Positions 33,699 to 42,367 of a DNA stretch of 44,410 nt are shown here, one piece after another. The DNA is from JAQVEM01 sp964616545 (GTDB lineage: Bacteria > Actinomycetota > Humimicrobiia > Humimicrobiales > Humimicrobiaceae). The position numbers were made by a program, and so were the translations under genes. A model generated the notes under the pieces. That model worked only from the letters and a program-made list of their open reading frames with translations, ran no database searches and was not told the origin of the DNA. The number at the start of each line of letters is the position of its first letter. Position 1 is the stretch's first letter. The stretch lies in the NCBI GenBank assembly GCA_964616545.1, contig CAZTUA010000040.1:1-44410 (forward strand). The letters are read 5' to 3'.

Positions 33699-35282
33699 TT
33701 AATTAATAATTTCCTGCCATTCTCCTCTTATTATTGTAACCTCGCCACCACCTCCGGGACTTCCCGGAAGGTCTTCGGGCAGACTCTGTGCTATTCCTTC
33801 TTTATAGCATATTTTTGAAAAAGATGTATCAATATCCAGAAGACCGCCGGCAATCAATGTACCGCTTACCACACCCTTTGTCAATTTTATATTTTGTTTC
33901 GCAAGAGCCACTACGTACATTGTGGGGCTGGTACAGCTCGGAGGCTGTACCCAGTAATCGCGCCATATATCAAACTCAATATCTCCTTCTGATACGAAAA
34001 CAAGTATAGCATTTTCCGGGTAATCGCTTACTACAAGCGGTATGAGTTTGGTATTCGAAGTTATATTCCCGGTAGTATAAATAATCCCTTCTCCCCTGTA
34101 AAATATTTCATTTGTGCTTGGACCGCTGACTGCAGGAACCCACCATACTTCTACACCAACCTGCAAATTGCCATTTATTATTACGTTCCCATTAACTTCC
34201 AGCACATATTTCCCATCTTCCAACGTAAAACTCAGGCTGTTTTCACCCTGCTGGTAATTATAAGGTACATTCCTGTCATCAAGTGTTAAATCACTATTAA
34301 TAACCAGCGCAGAACTGGATACCTCTGAATAATACTGGTCAATCATGTCTGATACATTATATTGTGTATCCGGAAATGTAAATGTATAACTGTCATCTCT
34401 TGTAGCATATATCGGCGCCCAGGAGTTAGACGGCCATGGATTAATTGTTCCGTTGCATGATAATATTAAGTCCCTTCCCAGCTCACCAATTTGCGGGCTT
34501 CCGCTTGTCATATCTATATCACCCATCACAATCATCGGGCTTTCCAGTTCATCCCAGATACGGGTGTCGCCGGACATTGTAAGGCTCCCTGCTATATTTA
34601 CCAGGCCGCCGAGCAGCTTTGCGCTCCCTTCCATTACAACATTTCCTCCCACATTTAAGGATTCAACATTCATATTTGTTGTATCACCCGACATGTATAA
34701 ATTACCCCTGACATAAACGGGCCCCCCGCCATAATCCTGTAACAGGGCCGAACCAGCAGTCAGGTTTAGGTCACCTTCAGTGTAAAATGGACCGTCCAGG
34801 GGTTTAAAATTCCCGCTGAAAGTAGAAGACTGACCGGTATATACAAAATCATATATATCAATAGCTTCGCCCGGATTTGTGACATTAATTCTTACCGTAA
34901 CTGTTCTTTCGGACCCGCTTTTATCCGTACCTTTTGACGTTAAGTTGTATATAGTTAAATTTCCATCCTCTTCTGCTTCGTATTCAACTGTAAATTTACC
35001 CGCATATTCCCCATTTTCTTCTACATCTCTCTCGTATGGGCTTGAAGGCAGTGAGACATCTTCATAATAAAATCTTTCAATGTTTAAAAACATATTGGAT
35101 ATTCCTGCTTCCGCAATATTTAATGCCCTCAACCTATCTTCGTCCTGTTCGGCAAAATCAATATCATGTAATAAGTAAGCAGTCATTGCAGTTACGATTA
35201 AAATTACTGCAAAACCCATCATCATTACCAGAAGAGTAACATTTCCCTCTTTTAACTTTTTAATTTTTAAGATTTTTTTCAT
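33699..35282 (-). CDS. PilX-like type IV pilus assembly protein with a repetitive beta-rich domain
   Basis: The 527-residue protein has a short basic leader, KEG at 11-13, a hydrophobic helix at about 15-38 and the DEDRLRALNIAEAGI segment typical of PilX N-terminal domains, where a glutamate-rich turn follows the helix. It lacks the F-T-L-x-E prepilin pattern, as PilX-type proteins often do. Residues about 150-290 hold repeating strands with GDL, GNL, GNV, GSL and GDI turns, suggesting a beta-helix, followed by a further beta-rich domain. It is the last of three minor-pilin-like genes and precedes pepQ by 51 bases. A role at the pilus tip is inference. Confidence 0.78.
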   Translation of the reverse strand: MKKILKIKKLKEGNVTLLVMMMGFAVILIVTAMTAYLLHDIDFAEQDEDRLRALNIAEAGISNMFLNIERFYYEDVSLPSSPYERDVEENGEYAGKFTVEYEAEEDGNLTIYNLTSKGTDKSGSERTVTVRINVTNPGEAIDIYDFVYTGQSSTFSGNFKPLDGPFYTEGDLNLTAGSALLQDYGGGPVYVRGNLYMSGDTTNMNVESLNVGGNVVMEGSAKLLGGLVNIAGSLTMSGDTRIWDELESPMIVMGDIDMTSGSPQIGELGRDLILSCNGTINPWPSNSWAPIYATRDDSYTFTFPDTQYNVSDMIDQYYSEVSSSALVINSDLTLDDRNVPYNYQQGENSLSFTLEDGKYVLEVNGNVIINGNLQVGVEVWWVPAVSGPSTNEIFYRGEGIIYTTGNITSNTKLIPLVVSDYPENAILVFVSEGDIEFDIWRDYWVQPPSCTSPTMYVVALAKQNIKLTKGVVSGTLIAGGLLDIDTSFSKICYKEGIAQSLPEDLPGSPGGGGEVTIIRGEWQEIIN

Positions 35283-35320
35283 AATATCCTTATTAAACCT
35301 TTAACTTATTCCAAAACAAC

Positions 35321-35896
35321 CTATACCCTGTTTCTAAGAGCAATTTGAGTCTTTAAATCCATTGTTCTATCTGTTGCTGACCCAGACTGGTCCACACTTA
35401 AATCTATTTTAATTATTTTAATACTATCTAATTCTTCTGTGCTTACTGAGCCCATTCCATTCTCCGGTTCATCTACGCCTGTATAATAAGTAAATACATT
35501 ATTATTGATAATTTTACTTGCTACTGCCCTGGGCGCCCCGTCTCCCTCTTTCCTGTAAAGAGTATAATACCCATCATCGCTTACAAGATAATAGTTTATA
35601 ACCTCATAATCATTACCAATGTACATAAAACTTCTAAAGGTTACACTGTCTGATTCAGCCTCACTGATTTCAACAGCTTCCCTTATATCCCTGCTTATCC
35701 TGTATATTATTAACCTTGAATCTTTTACAGAGGTAATTACATCAATCACATCACCCGAAGTATTGATAGCTATAATGAACGTAGCCGAAACCGCGCTTAC
35801 AACCAGAAATATCAGCGCTACTGTAATAATCAGCTCAATAAGCGTGAATCCGCCGTCATCTTTTATTTTTTTAACCGCCTGTAGTTGTAACTTCAT
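35321..35896 (-). CDS. PulJ/PilW-like minor prepilin
   Basis: The 191-residue protein has a class III-type prepilin leader: GG at 15-16, then FTLIE (17-21) with the key E at +5, and a hydrophobic helix to about residue 42. PilD would cut between G16 and F17. The C-terminal half is beta-rich, with DGYYTLYR and a late MDLKTQIALRNRV. This matches minor pilins of the PilW/PulJ class that start pilus assembly. The start overlaps the FN3-bearing pilin gene by 26 bases, so the two are coupled. Confidence 0.86.
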   Translation of the reverse strand: MKLQLQAVKKIKDDGGFTLIELIITVALIFLVVSAVSATFIIAINTSGDVIDVITSVKDSRLIIYRISRDIREAVEISEAESDSVTFRSFMYIGNDYEVINYYLVSDDGYYTLYRKEGDGAPRAVASKIINNNVFTYYTGVDEPENGMGSVSTEELDSIKIIKIDLSVDQSGSATDRTMDLKTQIALRNRV

Positions 35897-37151
35897 TGCT
35901 TTTTTCGCCCTCGGCTCCGCCTTTATAAATAGCTGTTACAGAAAAAGTATAGTTACTTGTGCCAATCTGATTTTGATATGTTAAGTCTGAAGTCCTTCCC
36001 ACCTCAATATTATCCCTGTAAATAACATATTCCATTATTGTAAAATCAGTATCGGGCGCACCCCATGCCAGGTTAACTTTTCTGTTTGGCCCCCCCTGCA
36101 CATATTCTATTATCTCAAGGTTCTGGGGCGGTGGATAGTACGGGTCGCTTTCCGTGGTTACCGGATCGCTCGGACCGCTTTCTATTTCAACATCATATTG
36201 CGCTGTAACGTAAAAGTCATAGTTTTCACTTCCTATTACACTCTGATAGTAAGTATTGCCTGTTCTGTCCACTTCTGCTCCATCCCTGTATACAATATAC
36301 TGAATAACTATAAGCTCGGTATCCGGCTCAATCCACACCAGGTCAACAGCCCTTTCTCCTTCAACCACAGGGTAGCCTGTAATGGTAAGGCCGGCAGGAG
36401 GAGGGTAATCGCCTTCAGTTCCTGCTGTTACCGTATTACTGGGAGCACTTTCTTCCCCATCGGTATAAAGTGTTGTCACATGATAATTATATATGTAATT
36501 ATATCCCGGATTATCTATATAATATAAAATCCCGTCAACCGGAGCAGTGTCAATATAATTACCATCTCTGTATATTTTATACATAGCTATTTCCCGTTCT
36601 GTTTCTGGTTCTTCCCATATTAACCTGATCTCCCTTGCACTTCCCAAACCTATATCATAATCAACGCTTAAATTTTGCGGGGGCGGATATCCAACATATT
36701 CTGTATCTCCTCCTTCAAGAGGGTAAATCTGGGTAATAACTTTTACCGGAGCTCCCATATCTACGCTTTCAACAGATACCTCTACCTGCTTGTATTCGCC
36801 TTCTCCTTCAGTAACCTGTGTTACAGTATAAATTATCGTATATCCATCCTCATACAACATCGGGTATTCCACAGAATCCGGCCACTCAGAACTCATCAGA
36901 ATGTCATCATAATTAAATGCTTTTACAAGTTCAATTTTTTCACTGGCAATCGCCGTGGCCATTGTTTTTTCTTTATTCATTCGGACGATATTAACACTTG
37001 TCCTTGTAGTGGCCACCAGAACAACTGCTATTATTGATATTATAAGAAAAGCAACCAGTACTTCAACAATTGTAAAACCTTCCTGGCTCTTCAGGCGAGA
37101 ATACCTTTTCTTAAAATATTTACTTATAAATTTAAAGTATCTATATAGCAT
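35871..37151 (-). CDS. PilV-like minor prepilin fused to three FN3-like repeats
   Basis: The 426-residue protein has a prepilin cleavage site at G25|F26 (QEGFTIVE, E at +5) and a hydrophobic helix (about 30-48). Residues about 60-150 are a small pilin-like domain. Three repeats follow at about 155-243, 249-333 and 339-424. Each begins YPPP, has a central W (IW, VW or AW followed by an acidic/proline turn), then YxxYRDG/N and a strand ending in VTT or VTA; this is the fibronectin type III pattern. Such a size is large for a minor pilin, and the repeats would project from the pilus or its tip as binding modules. It starts 15 bases after aroQ. Confidence 0.87.
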   Translation of the reverse strand: MLYRYFKFISKYFKKRYSRLKSQEGFTIVEVLVAFLIISIIAVVLVATTRTSVNIVRMNKEKTMATAIASEKIELVKAFNYDDILMSSEWPDSVEYPMLYEDGYTIIYTVTQVTEGEGEYKQVEVSVESVDMGAPVKVITQIYPLEGGDTEYVGYPPPQNLSVDYDIGLGSAREIRLIWEEPETEREIAMYKIYRDGNYIDTAPVDGILYYIDNPGYNYIYNYHVTTLYTDGEESAPSNTVTAGTEGDYPPPAGLTITGYPVVEGERAVDLVWIEPDTELIVIQYIVYRDGAEVDRTGNTYYQSVIGSENYDFYVTAQYDVEIESGPSDPVTTESDPYYPPPQNLEIIEYVQGGPNRKVNLAWGAPDTDFTIMEYVIYRDNIEVGRTSDLTYQNQIGTSNYTFSVTAIYKGGAEGEKSNEVTTTGG

Positions 37152-37166
37152 TTTTCCGTTTTAAAT

Positions 37167-37604
37167 TTATTTTTTACTTACATAATCAATTATATAGTTA
37201 AGAGCTATTTTATATACATCCGGGCCGAATCCTATGATAATCCCCCATGCAGCCGGGGATATTACAGATTTTTCCCTCCAGTTTTCCCTTCCGAATATAT
37301 TTGAAATGTGAACTTCTACAGTCTTTATTTTGCTTGCAATTATCGCGTCATACAGACCATAGCTGTAATGCGTTAGCGCTCCTGGATTTATTATTATAAA
37401 ATCAATATCCCCGATGCAATTATGAATTTTATCTATAAGCTCTCCCTCGTGGTTTGATTGAAAATATTGAAGCTCTGCTTTCTCTCTGGCAATTTCATCC
37501 AGTTCTTTTTTTACATCATCAAAATTCTTGCGGCCATATATGTTTTCTTCTCTTCTTCCCAGTAAATTTAGATTTGGCCCATTTATTATTATTATTTTTT
37601 TCAT
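37167..37604 (-). CDS. aroQ: Type II 3-dehydroquinate dehydratase
   Basis: AroQ dehydrates 3-dehydroquinate to 3-dehydroshikimate. The 145-residue protein has the family start INGPNLNLLGRRE, the lid tyrosine in ENIYGRKN (Y23), the NPGALTHYSYG segment with the catalytic histidine region and VEVHISN. Its length fits the dodecameric type II enzymes. It follows aroB across a 102-base AT-rich gap and is followed by the pilin genes 15 bases later. Confidence 0.96.
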   Translation of the reverse strand: MKKIIIINGPNLNLLGRREENIYGRKNFDDVKKELDEIAREKAELQYFQSNHEGELIDKIHNCIGDIDFIIINPGALTHYSYGLYDAIIASKIKTVEVHISNIFGRENWREKSVISPAAWGIIIGFGPDVYKIALNYIIDYVSKK

Positions 37605-37706
37605 TTTTTCTCTTCCATGTAATTCAAATATTTTAAAATTTATTCCAGTTTATGCTGGCAAAACATTTAATAAAATATTTAATATATTATTTATATATAT
37701 TTGTAT

Positions 37707-38816
37707 TTAATTATACATACTTTTTTTTATATTTTCAATGACAGTATTCTTATCCAGATTGTAATAAAAGAGAGGTTTGTTCATCCTTTTTAGAAGAACA
37801 AATTTATTTTTTGAAGTCTGAAATTTTTTATCGTATTTTATTGCATTTATTATTTTTTCCGCATCTATCCCGGGAATGGTATGCGGCAGTTTTAGCTTCC
37901 TGTACAATTTAATAATCTCTTTTTTGAAATCCTCTTTAAGCAGCCCCAGAGATATCGATATATTAATTGCTACAATCATCCCCATGCTTACTGCGCTGCC
38001 ATGACTAATTTCTTTTAAATTAAAAGCATTTTCTATGCAATGTCCTATCGTATGTCCAAAATTAAGTAAATTCCTGTAGCCGGTATCAAATTCATCCTTT
38101 CTGACAACTTCTGTCTTTAAAAAACAGCACCTGTAAATAATATCTTTAAAATCTTCTGTTCTGACAAGACTGAATAATTTCCCACTTTCTGTATCTTCAG
38201 TATTTCTGTACAGTTTATCCAGTATTTTTTTGTCGAAAACAATACCATATTTTACAATTTCACCAAGTCCATTTATTATCTGGCCCTCATTCAGTGTGTA
38301 AATAAATGCAGGGTCTGTAATTACCGCTTCCGGCTGATAAAAGGAACCGACTATATTTTTAAATTTCCTGTAATTTACGCCTACTTTACCTCCTATGCTG
38401 CTGTCAACCTGACTTATTATAGTTGTGGGACAGTGAATTAGCTTTGTTCCCCTGTTAAAAGTTGATGCAGCAAAACCGGCAAGATCTCCTATTACTCCTC
38501 CTCCTAACGCTGTTATAATGTCATTGCGGTGTATATTAAAGTCGAGAAGCTTTTCGTAAATATATTCTGCACTTTTAAGGTTTTTATATTCTTCCCCCTC
38601 CTTAATAATTACTATTTTGTATGGCAGTGAACATTTTTCCATTGTTTTTCTTATCTTTTCACTGTATATTTTATGTACTCTGGTATCTGTCACAAGCATA
38701 ATTTTTCCGGCATCTCTGAATCTTCTATTTATAACTGCCGGTAGAATTGAATCAAAATTAGCGTTCACATAAACAGGATATCTTTTTTGTTTTGTTCTTG
38801 CGGTTATAACTTTCAT
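37707..38816 (-). CDS. aroB: 3-dehydroquinate synthase
   Basis: AroB makes 3-dehydroquinate from DAHP using NAD and a divalent metal. The 369-residue protein has the GGGVIGDLAGFAAS nucleotide-binding loop near 105-118, the Q-V-D-S-S-I-G-G-K-V-G segment, and the metal-binding histidines in NFGHTIGHCIE and SHGSAVSMGM. It begins 11 bases after aroK, as in the widespread aroK-aroB pair that lies next to pilMNOPQ in gammaproteobacteria. Confidence 0.97.
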   Translation of the reverse strand: MKVITARTKQKRYPVYVNANFDSILPAVINRRFRDAGKIMLVTDTRVHKIYSEKIRKTMEKCSLPYKIVIIKEGEEYKNLKSAEYIYEKLLDFNIHRNDIITALGGGVIGDLAGFAASTFNRGTKLIHCPTTIISQVDSSIGGKVGVNYRKFKNIVGSFYQPEAVITDPAFIYTLNEGQIINGLGEIVKYGIVFDKKILDKLYRNTEDTESGKLFSLVRTEDFKDIIYRCCFLKTEVVRKDEFDTGYRNLLNFGHTIGHCIENAFNLKEISHGSAVSMGMIVAINISISLGLLKEDFKKEIIKLYRKLKLPHTIPGIDAEKIINAIKYDKKFQTSKNKFVLLKRMNKPLFYYNLDKNTVIENIKKSMYN

Positions 38817-38827
38817 TACTTTCTCAT

Positions 38828-39346
38828 TCAGTTATGGCTGCTGATAAGAGACAGTATCTTTTCTGAAGCTTTTCCCGGGGTTATATTATCATTATCTATA
38901 GTTATATGGGCATATTTCCGGTATAATTTTTCTCTTTTCGCTATCATTTCTCTTATAGTTTCTTCTCTGTTCTCTACTTCTATCAGAGGCCTGTTTTTTA
39001 CATTTTCAAGGCGCTTAACAGCATTAGCCGGGGAAATACTTAGATATACGACTAGGCTATTTCCACTGATTATTTTCATATTCTCTTCTTTTATTACTGC
39101 ACCGCCCCCACAGGCAAAAACACATTGATTATTTTTATATAGTTTATTTATAACCTCTGTTTCCAATTTTCTAAAATAATCCTCACCGCATTCGTTAAAA
39201 ATATCTCTTATTTTCCTGCCGCTTTCAAGCTCGACCACTCTATCAATATCAATAAATAAAAACTCCAGTCTGATGGCAAGGATTCTCCCCACAGTGGTCT
39301 TGCCTGACCCCATAAACCCTATAAGAGATATATTGCTATAATTCAT
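38828..39346 (-). CDS. aroK: Shikimate kinase
   Basis: AroK phosphorylates shikimate using ATP. The 172-residue protein has the P-loop GFMGSGKTT (10-18), the shikimate-binding DIDRVVE region near 33-39, and the GGGAV loop near 79-83 with the mobile lid. It sits between aroC (five bases) and aroB (11 bases), so the three are surely co-transcribed. Confidence 0.96.
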   Translation of the reverse strand: MNYSNISLIGFMGSGKTTVGRILAIRLEFLFIDIDRVVELESGRKIRDIFNECGEDYFRKLETEVINKLYKNNQCVFACGGGAVIKEENMKIISGNSLVVYLSISPANAVKRLENVKNRPLIEVENREETIREMIAKREKLYRKYAHITIDNDNITPGKASEKILSLISSHN

Positions 39347-39351
39347 TCACC

Positions 39352-40527
39352 TTAAATCTTCTCAAGATACCTTCTGTAATTGTCATAATTCTCTATAATT
39401 TCATCTATATTATCCATCCCAAATTTTTCCTGAATCAAATTAAAAATCTCAATCGATAGCATAGCTTCTCCTACTATTGAGGCTGCAGGAACAGCGCATA
39501 CATCAGCTCTTTCCTTTAAGCTTGTATCGCTTTTCTTAGTTTTTATATTTACCGTCTGCAGGCCCTCTGAAGTGGTTGGGATGGGTTTCATGCACACTCC
39601 CGCTATAACAGGCTCACCGTTTGTGATTCCACCTTCTATACCCCCTGCCCTGTTTGTTTTTCTGTAGAATCCTCTATCTTTTTTATAATATATCTCATCA
39701 TGGAATTTCAATCCCGTAATAGAGGGAGCGCTGAAACCGTCACCTATTTCAACAGCTTTTACTGCCGGTATACTCATTAATGCTCTGGCTATTCCTCCGT
39801 CAATCCTTCTATCCCACTGGGAATATGTACCCAGACCAGCCGGTACACCTGTTGCAATAACCCTGAATTTACCTCCGAGGCTATCTCCTGATTTCATCGC
39901 TTTTTGTATTTCTTCCTTCATTTTAGCACCTGTTTCTCTATCCGGGCACCTGACCTCGGAAATTTCAATTTCTTTTAATATACCTTTATCCATTTCTCCG
40001 GTTTGTAATTCCTCTCCAAGAATAACTTTTCCTATCTGGTATACATAGCTGAATATATTTATATTCAGTAATTTTAAAACAATTTTTGCAAAACCGCCTA
40101 CTGCCACTCTTGCAGCAGTTTCCCTTGCACTGCTTCTTTCTATAACATCTCTTATATCCAGGAGCCTGTATTTTAGATACCCATTAAGGTCTGCATGGCC
40201 CGGTCTCGGTCTCAATAATCTTTCACCTGAATCTCCGCTGTTAGAAACTTCCGGGTTTACATCCATTATTTTTTTCCAGTTTTCCCAATCCCTGTTTTCA
40301 ATAATAAAGGAAATCGGCGAACCGGTGCTCTTGCCTTTCCTTACACCGGATACTATATCAATAGTATCCTCTTCTATTGACATCCTTCTCCCCCTACCGA
40401 AACCTTTCTGTCTTCTTGCAAGCTCGTTACTTAAAAACTTTATATCAATAGCTACCCCGGAAGGGTACCTATCTATTATTCCTATCAGAACTTTACCGTG
40501 AGACTCACCGGCAGTTAAAAATTTCAA
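39352..40527 (-). CDS. aroC: Chorismate synthase
   Basis: AroC makes chorismate from EPSP in an FMN-dependent reaction. The 391-residue protein has the motif GESHG (7-11), RRQKGFGRGRRM near 39-50 and a central GRPRPGHADL-like segment (LLRPRPGHADLNG), all conserved. A TTG start at 40527 fits the family N-terminus, with AGAAGG about ten bases upstream. It starts the aroC-aroK-aroB-aroQ block, 15 bases after the PilP-like gene. Confidence 0.97.
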   Translation of the reverse strand: MKFLTAGESHGKVLIGIIDRYPSGVAIDIKFLSNELARRQKGFGRGRRMSIEEDTIDIVSGVRKGKSTGSPISFIIENRDWENWKKIMDVNPEVSNSGDSGERLLRPRPGHADLNGYLKYRLLDIRDVIERSSARETAARVAVGGFAKIVLKLLNINIFSYVYQIGKVILGEELQTGEMDKGILKEIEISEVRCPDRETGAKMKEEIQKAMKSGDSLGGKFRVIATGVPAGLGTYSQWDRRIDGGIARALMSIPAVKAVEIGDGFSAPSITGLKFHDEIYYKKDRGFYRKTNRAGGIEGGITNGEPVIAGVCMKPIPTTSEGLQTVNIKTKKSDTSLKERADVCAVPAASIVGEAMLSIEIFNLIQEKFGMDNIDEIIENYDNYRRYLEKI

Positions 40528-40542
40528 AATTTAACACCCTTC

Positions 40543-41073
40543 TCAATCATAAATAGGAATATCCAGGAATAATGTCAGTATTTCATCGCCCTTTAATAGA
40601 ACCACAGAATTGACATTTATTGCCTGAACAAGATATGTATCTGACAGAGTATCTTCTTCTTTTAACTTATATGTATAGTTATTAAAGTTTATCTCTACAT
40701 ACTCCACAGCATCTTTTGTGAATATTTTCTCGACTTTCAGGGCATTCTTTTCCCCGGTTTCTTCATCGGTAATATAAAATGGCCTGAAAGGGTCCCTCAG
40801 CGATTCATCCATCGTGCCTATTTCATTATCCACATCATAACTTTTTCTTATGTCTACCCCGTCTTTTCCTATTTCACTTATATCTGCATCGTCTATTTCT
40901 ATATCGGGTGCCTCTGGTATTTCAACTACTCCTGTATATGATTCAATTATCATATCAAAAATGGAGCATCCTGATACAGAAATAATAATGAAGACAAAAG
41001 ATATAATAACAGCTATGGCTTTTAGCTGTTTTTTTATTTCTACATTTCTATGCGTTATATTTTTAATTTTCAT
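40543..41073 (-). CDS. PilP-like pilus assembly lipoprotein
   Basis: The 176-residue protein has a signal segment and lipobox (SVSGC, C36). An acidic linker follows, then RDPFRPF (93-99), reminiscent of the RDPFxP motif of PilP, and a small beta-rich domain at the end. It stands where PilP stands in pilMNOP. PilP normally binds the outer-membrane secretin PilQ; no PilQ follows here (aroC does). I call it PilP-like from motif and position; sequence similarity outside the motif is low. Confidence 0.72.
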   Translation of the reverse strand: MKIKNITHRNVEIKKQLKAIAVIISFVFIIISVSGCSIFDMIIESYTGVVEIPEAPDIEIDDADISEIGKDGVDIRKSYDVDNEIGTMDESLRDPFRPFYITDEETGEKNALKVEKIFTKDAVEYVEINFNNYTYKLKEEDTLSDTYLVQAINVNSVVLLKGDEILTLFLDIPIYD

Positions 41074-41107
41074 TTCTCTTCTATCAATTATATTTTTAAA
41101 TAAATAT

Positions 41108-41647
41108 TTATGTTCTATAATAGAACTTAATATTTATATAAGCATTTATAATTTCATGATTATCACTTGATGCCTGCATTATTATATTGTCAACTTTTAC
41201 TATCCTGGGCATCCTTTCCATTGCATTTAAAAATGCCATGATATTATAATAGCTTCCTTCAAGGCTTATACTTGCTTCAATAACAGCCAGGCCCAGCTTT
41301 TCTTCCTCCTTGCCGGGTGATTTCTCCGAATATCCAATCGAATGTATATTTACAAAAGAATATCCTGCAATATCATATATCTCATTGGTAAAAATACTTA
41401 TATCATTTTCCGGAGGAAGCTGTAATATATACCTCTGGTTCTCTGCGTTTAACAGATGATATTCATCCCTCATTGCAAGTAGTTCATTTAACCTGTTCTT
41501 TAAAGCTATGTTTTCTTCCTTCTCTTTTTCTATATCAATACTATTTTTAATGCCAGTTCTGGTATTGGGTAAAGCAACAAGAACCCCCAGAAGGATTATA
41601 ACTACTAAAATCGCTATTATGATAATTATTTTAAGCCTGGTATCCAT
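41108..41647 (-). CDS. pilO: Type IV pilus assembly protein PilO
   Basis: The 179-residue protein has a single membrane helix near residues 6-28, a coiled-coil stretch (about 38-65, rich in E, N, L) and a C-terminal beta-alpha domain, the layout of PilO. It pairs with PilN to align the platform. The gene is 21 bases after pilN and 34 before the PilP-like gene. Identity comes from topology and context rather than from a strict motif. Confidence 0.84.
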   Translation of the reverse strand: MDTRLKIIIIIAILVVIILLGVLVALPNTRTGIKNSIDIEKEKEENIALKNRLNELLAMRDEYHLLNAENQRYILQLPPENDISIFTNEIYDIAGYSFVNIHSIGYSEKSPGKEEEKLGLAVIEASISLEGSYYNIMAFLNAMERMPRIVKVDNIIMQASSDNHEIINAYINIKFYYRT

Positions 41648-41668
41648 AATCTAATAATATAAATTTTA

Positions 41669-42367
41669 TTATTGATCTAACATCTCTAATTCCTGTTCAA
41701 GAGTATCTTCCTCTTCAGCTTCTTCTGTTTTTGCTTCTTTTCTTATCTCGGCCAGAAATGGTTCAATATTAAAATATGCGCTTATGTTATATGACAGCAC
41801 TTCTATGCTGGATTCCGTAATATAATTTTTGCTTATATTGTTTATGATTACTTCGCTTACACCATCCATGTTCCCTATATGAACTATCAGTTTTGTCACA
41901 TCTGTATATTCAAGCGCATATCCTCCTATAGTAAAAAAAGATATCTTTCCAACTTCATCGGGTTTTACATCTTCTGTCTCATATACAAGTTTATAATATT
42001 CTTCACTGTCCCCTTCAATATATGTTATATATGCATTACCGGGCATATTCCTGCTGAACTCGTACAGGACATCTGACCATACTACTTCTTCTTTCAGCAG
42101 ATAGTCTGTAAGCCCCCTGTTTTCTTTTACTTCTTCTTTAAATTTATCGTACGCTTCAAGTTTATTTATATAATTATTAATCTGCATATTCACCCTTACA
42201 TAATCATCGAGCTGGGGTTCCAGATTTTTGTTGACATTAATTAAAAGCACCGAAAATCCTGCCATTATTATAAGCATTACTATTAATAACACCATAAGCA
42301 CATTTAACAGTATGCTCTTTGTATCTCTAACTTTTTCTTCTTTTGGAAGAAGGTTTATCGTCTTCAT
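41669..42367 (-). CDS. pilN: Type IV pilus assembly protein PilN
   Basis: The 232-residue protein begins with the cytoplasmic INLLP motif (4-8), which binds PilM, then has a membrane helix at about 20-46 and a periplasm-type domain. The C-terminus is strongly acidic (EEAEEEDTLEQE). Its ATG overlaps the pilM stop in ATGA, so translation is coupled. Order pilM-pilN-pilO is the standard one. Confidence 0.9.
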   Translation of the reverse strand: MKTINLLPKEEKVRDTKSILLNVLMVLLIVMLIIMAGFSVLLINVNKNLEPQLDDYVRVNMQINNYINKLEAYDKFKEEVKENRGLTDYLLKEEVVWSDVLYEFSRNMPGNAYITYIEGDSEEYYKLVYETEDVKPDEVGKISFFTIGGYALEYTDVTKLIVHIGNMDGVSEVIINNISKNYITESSIEVLSYNISAYFNIEPFLAEIRKEAKTEEAEEEDTLEQELEMLDQ

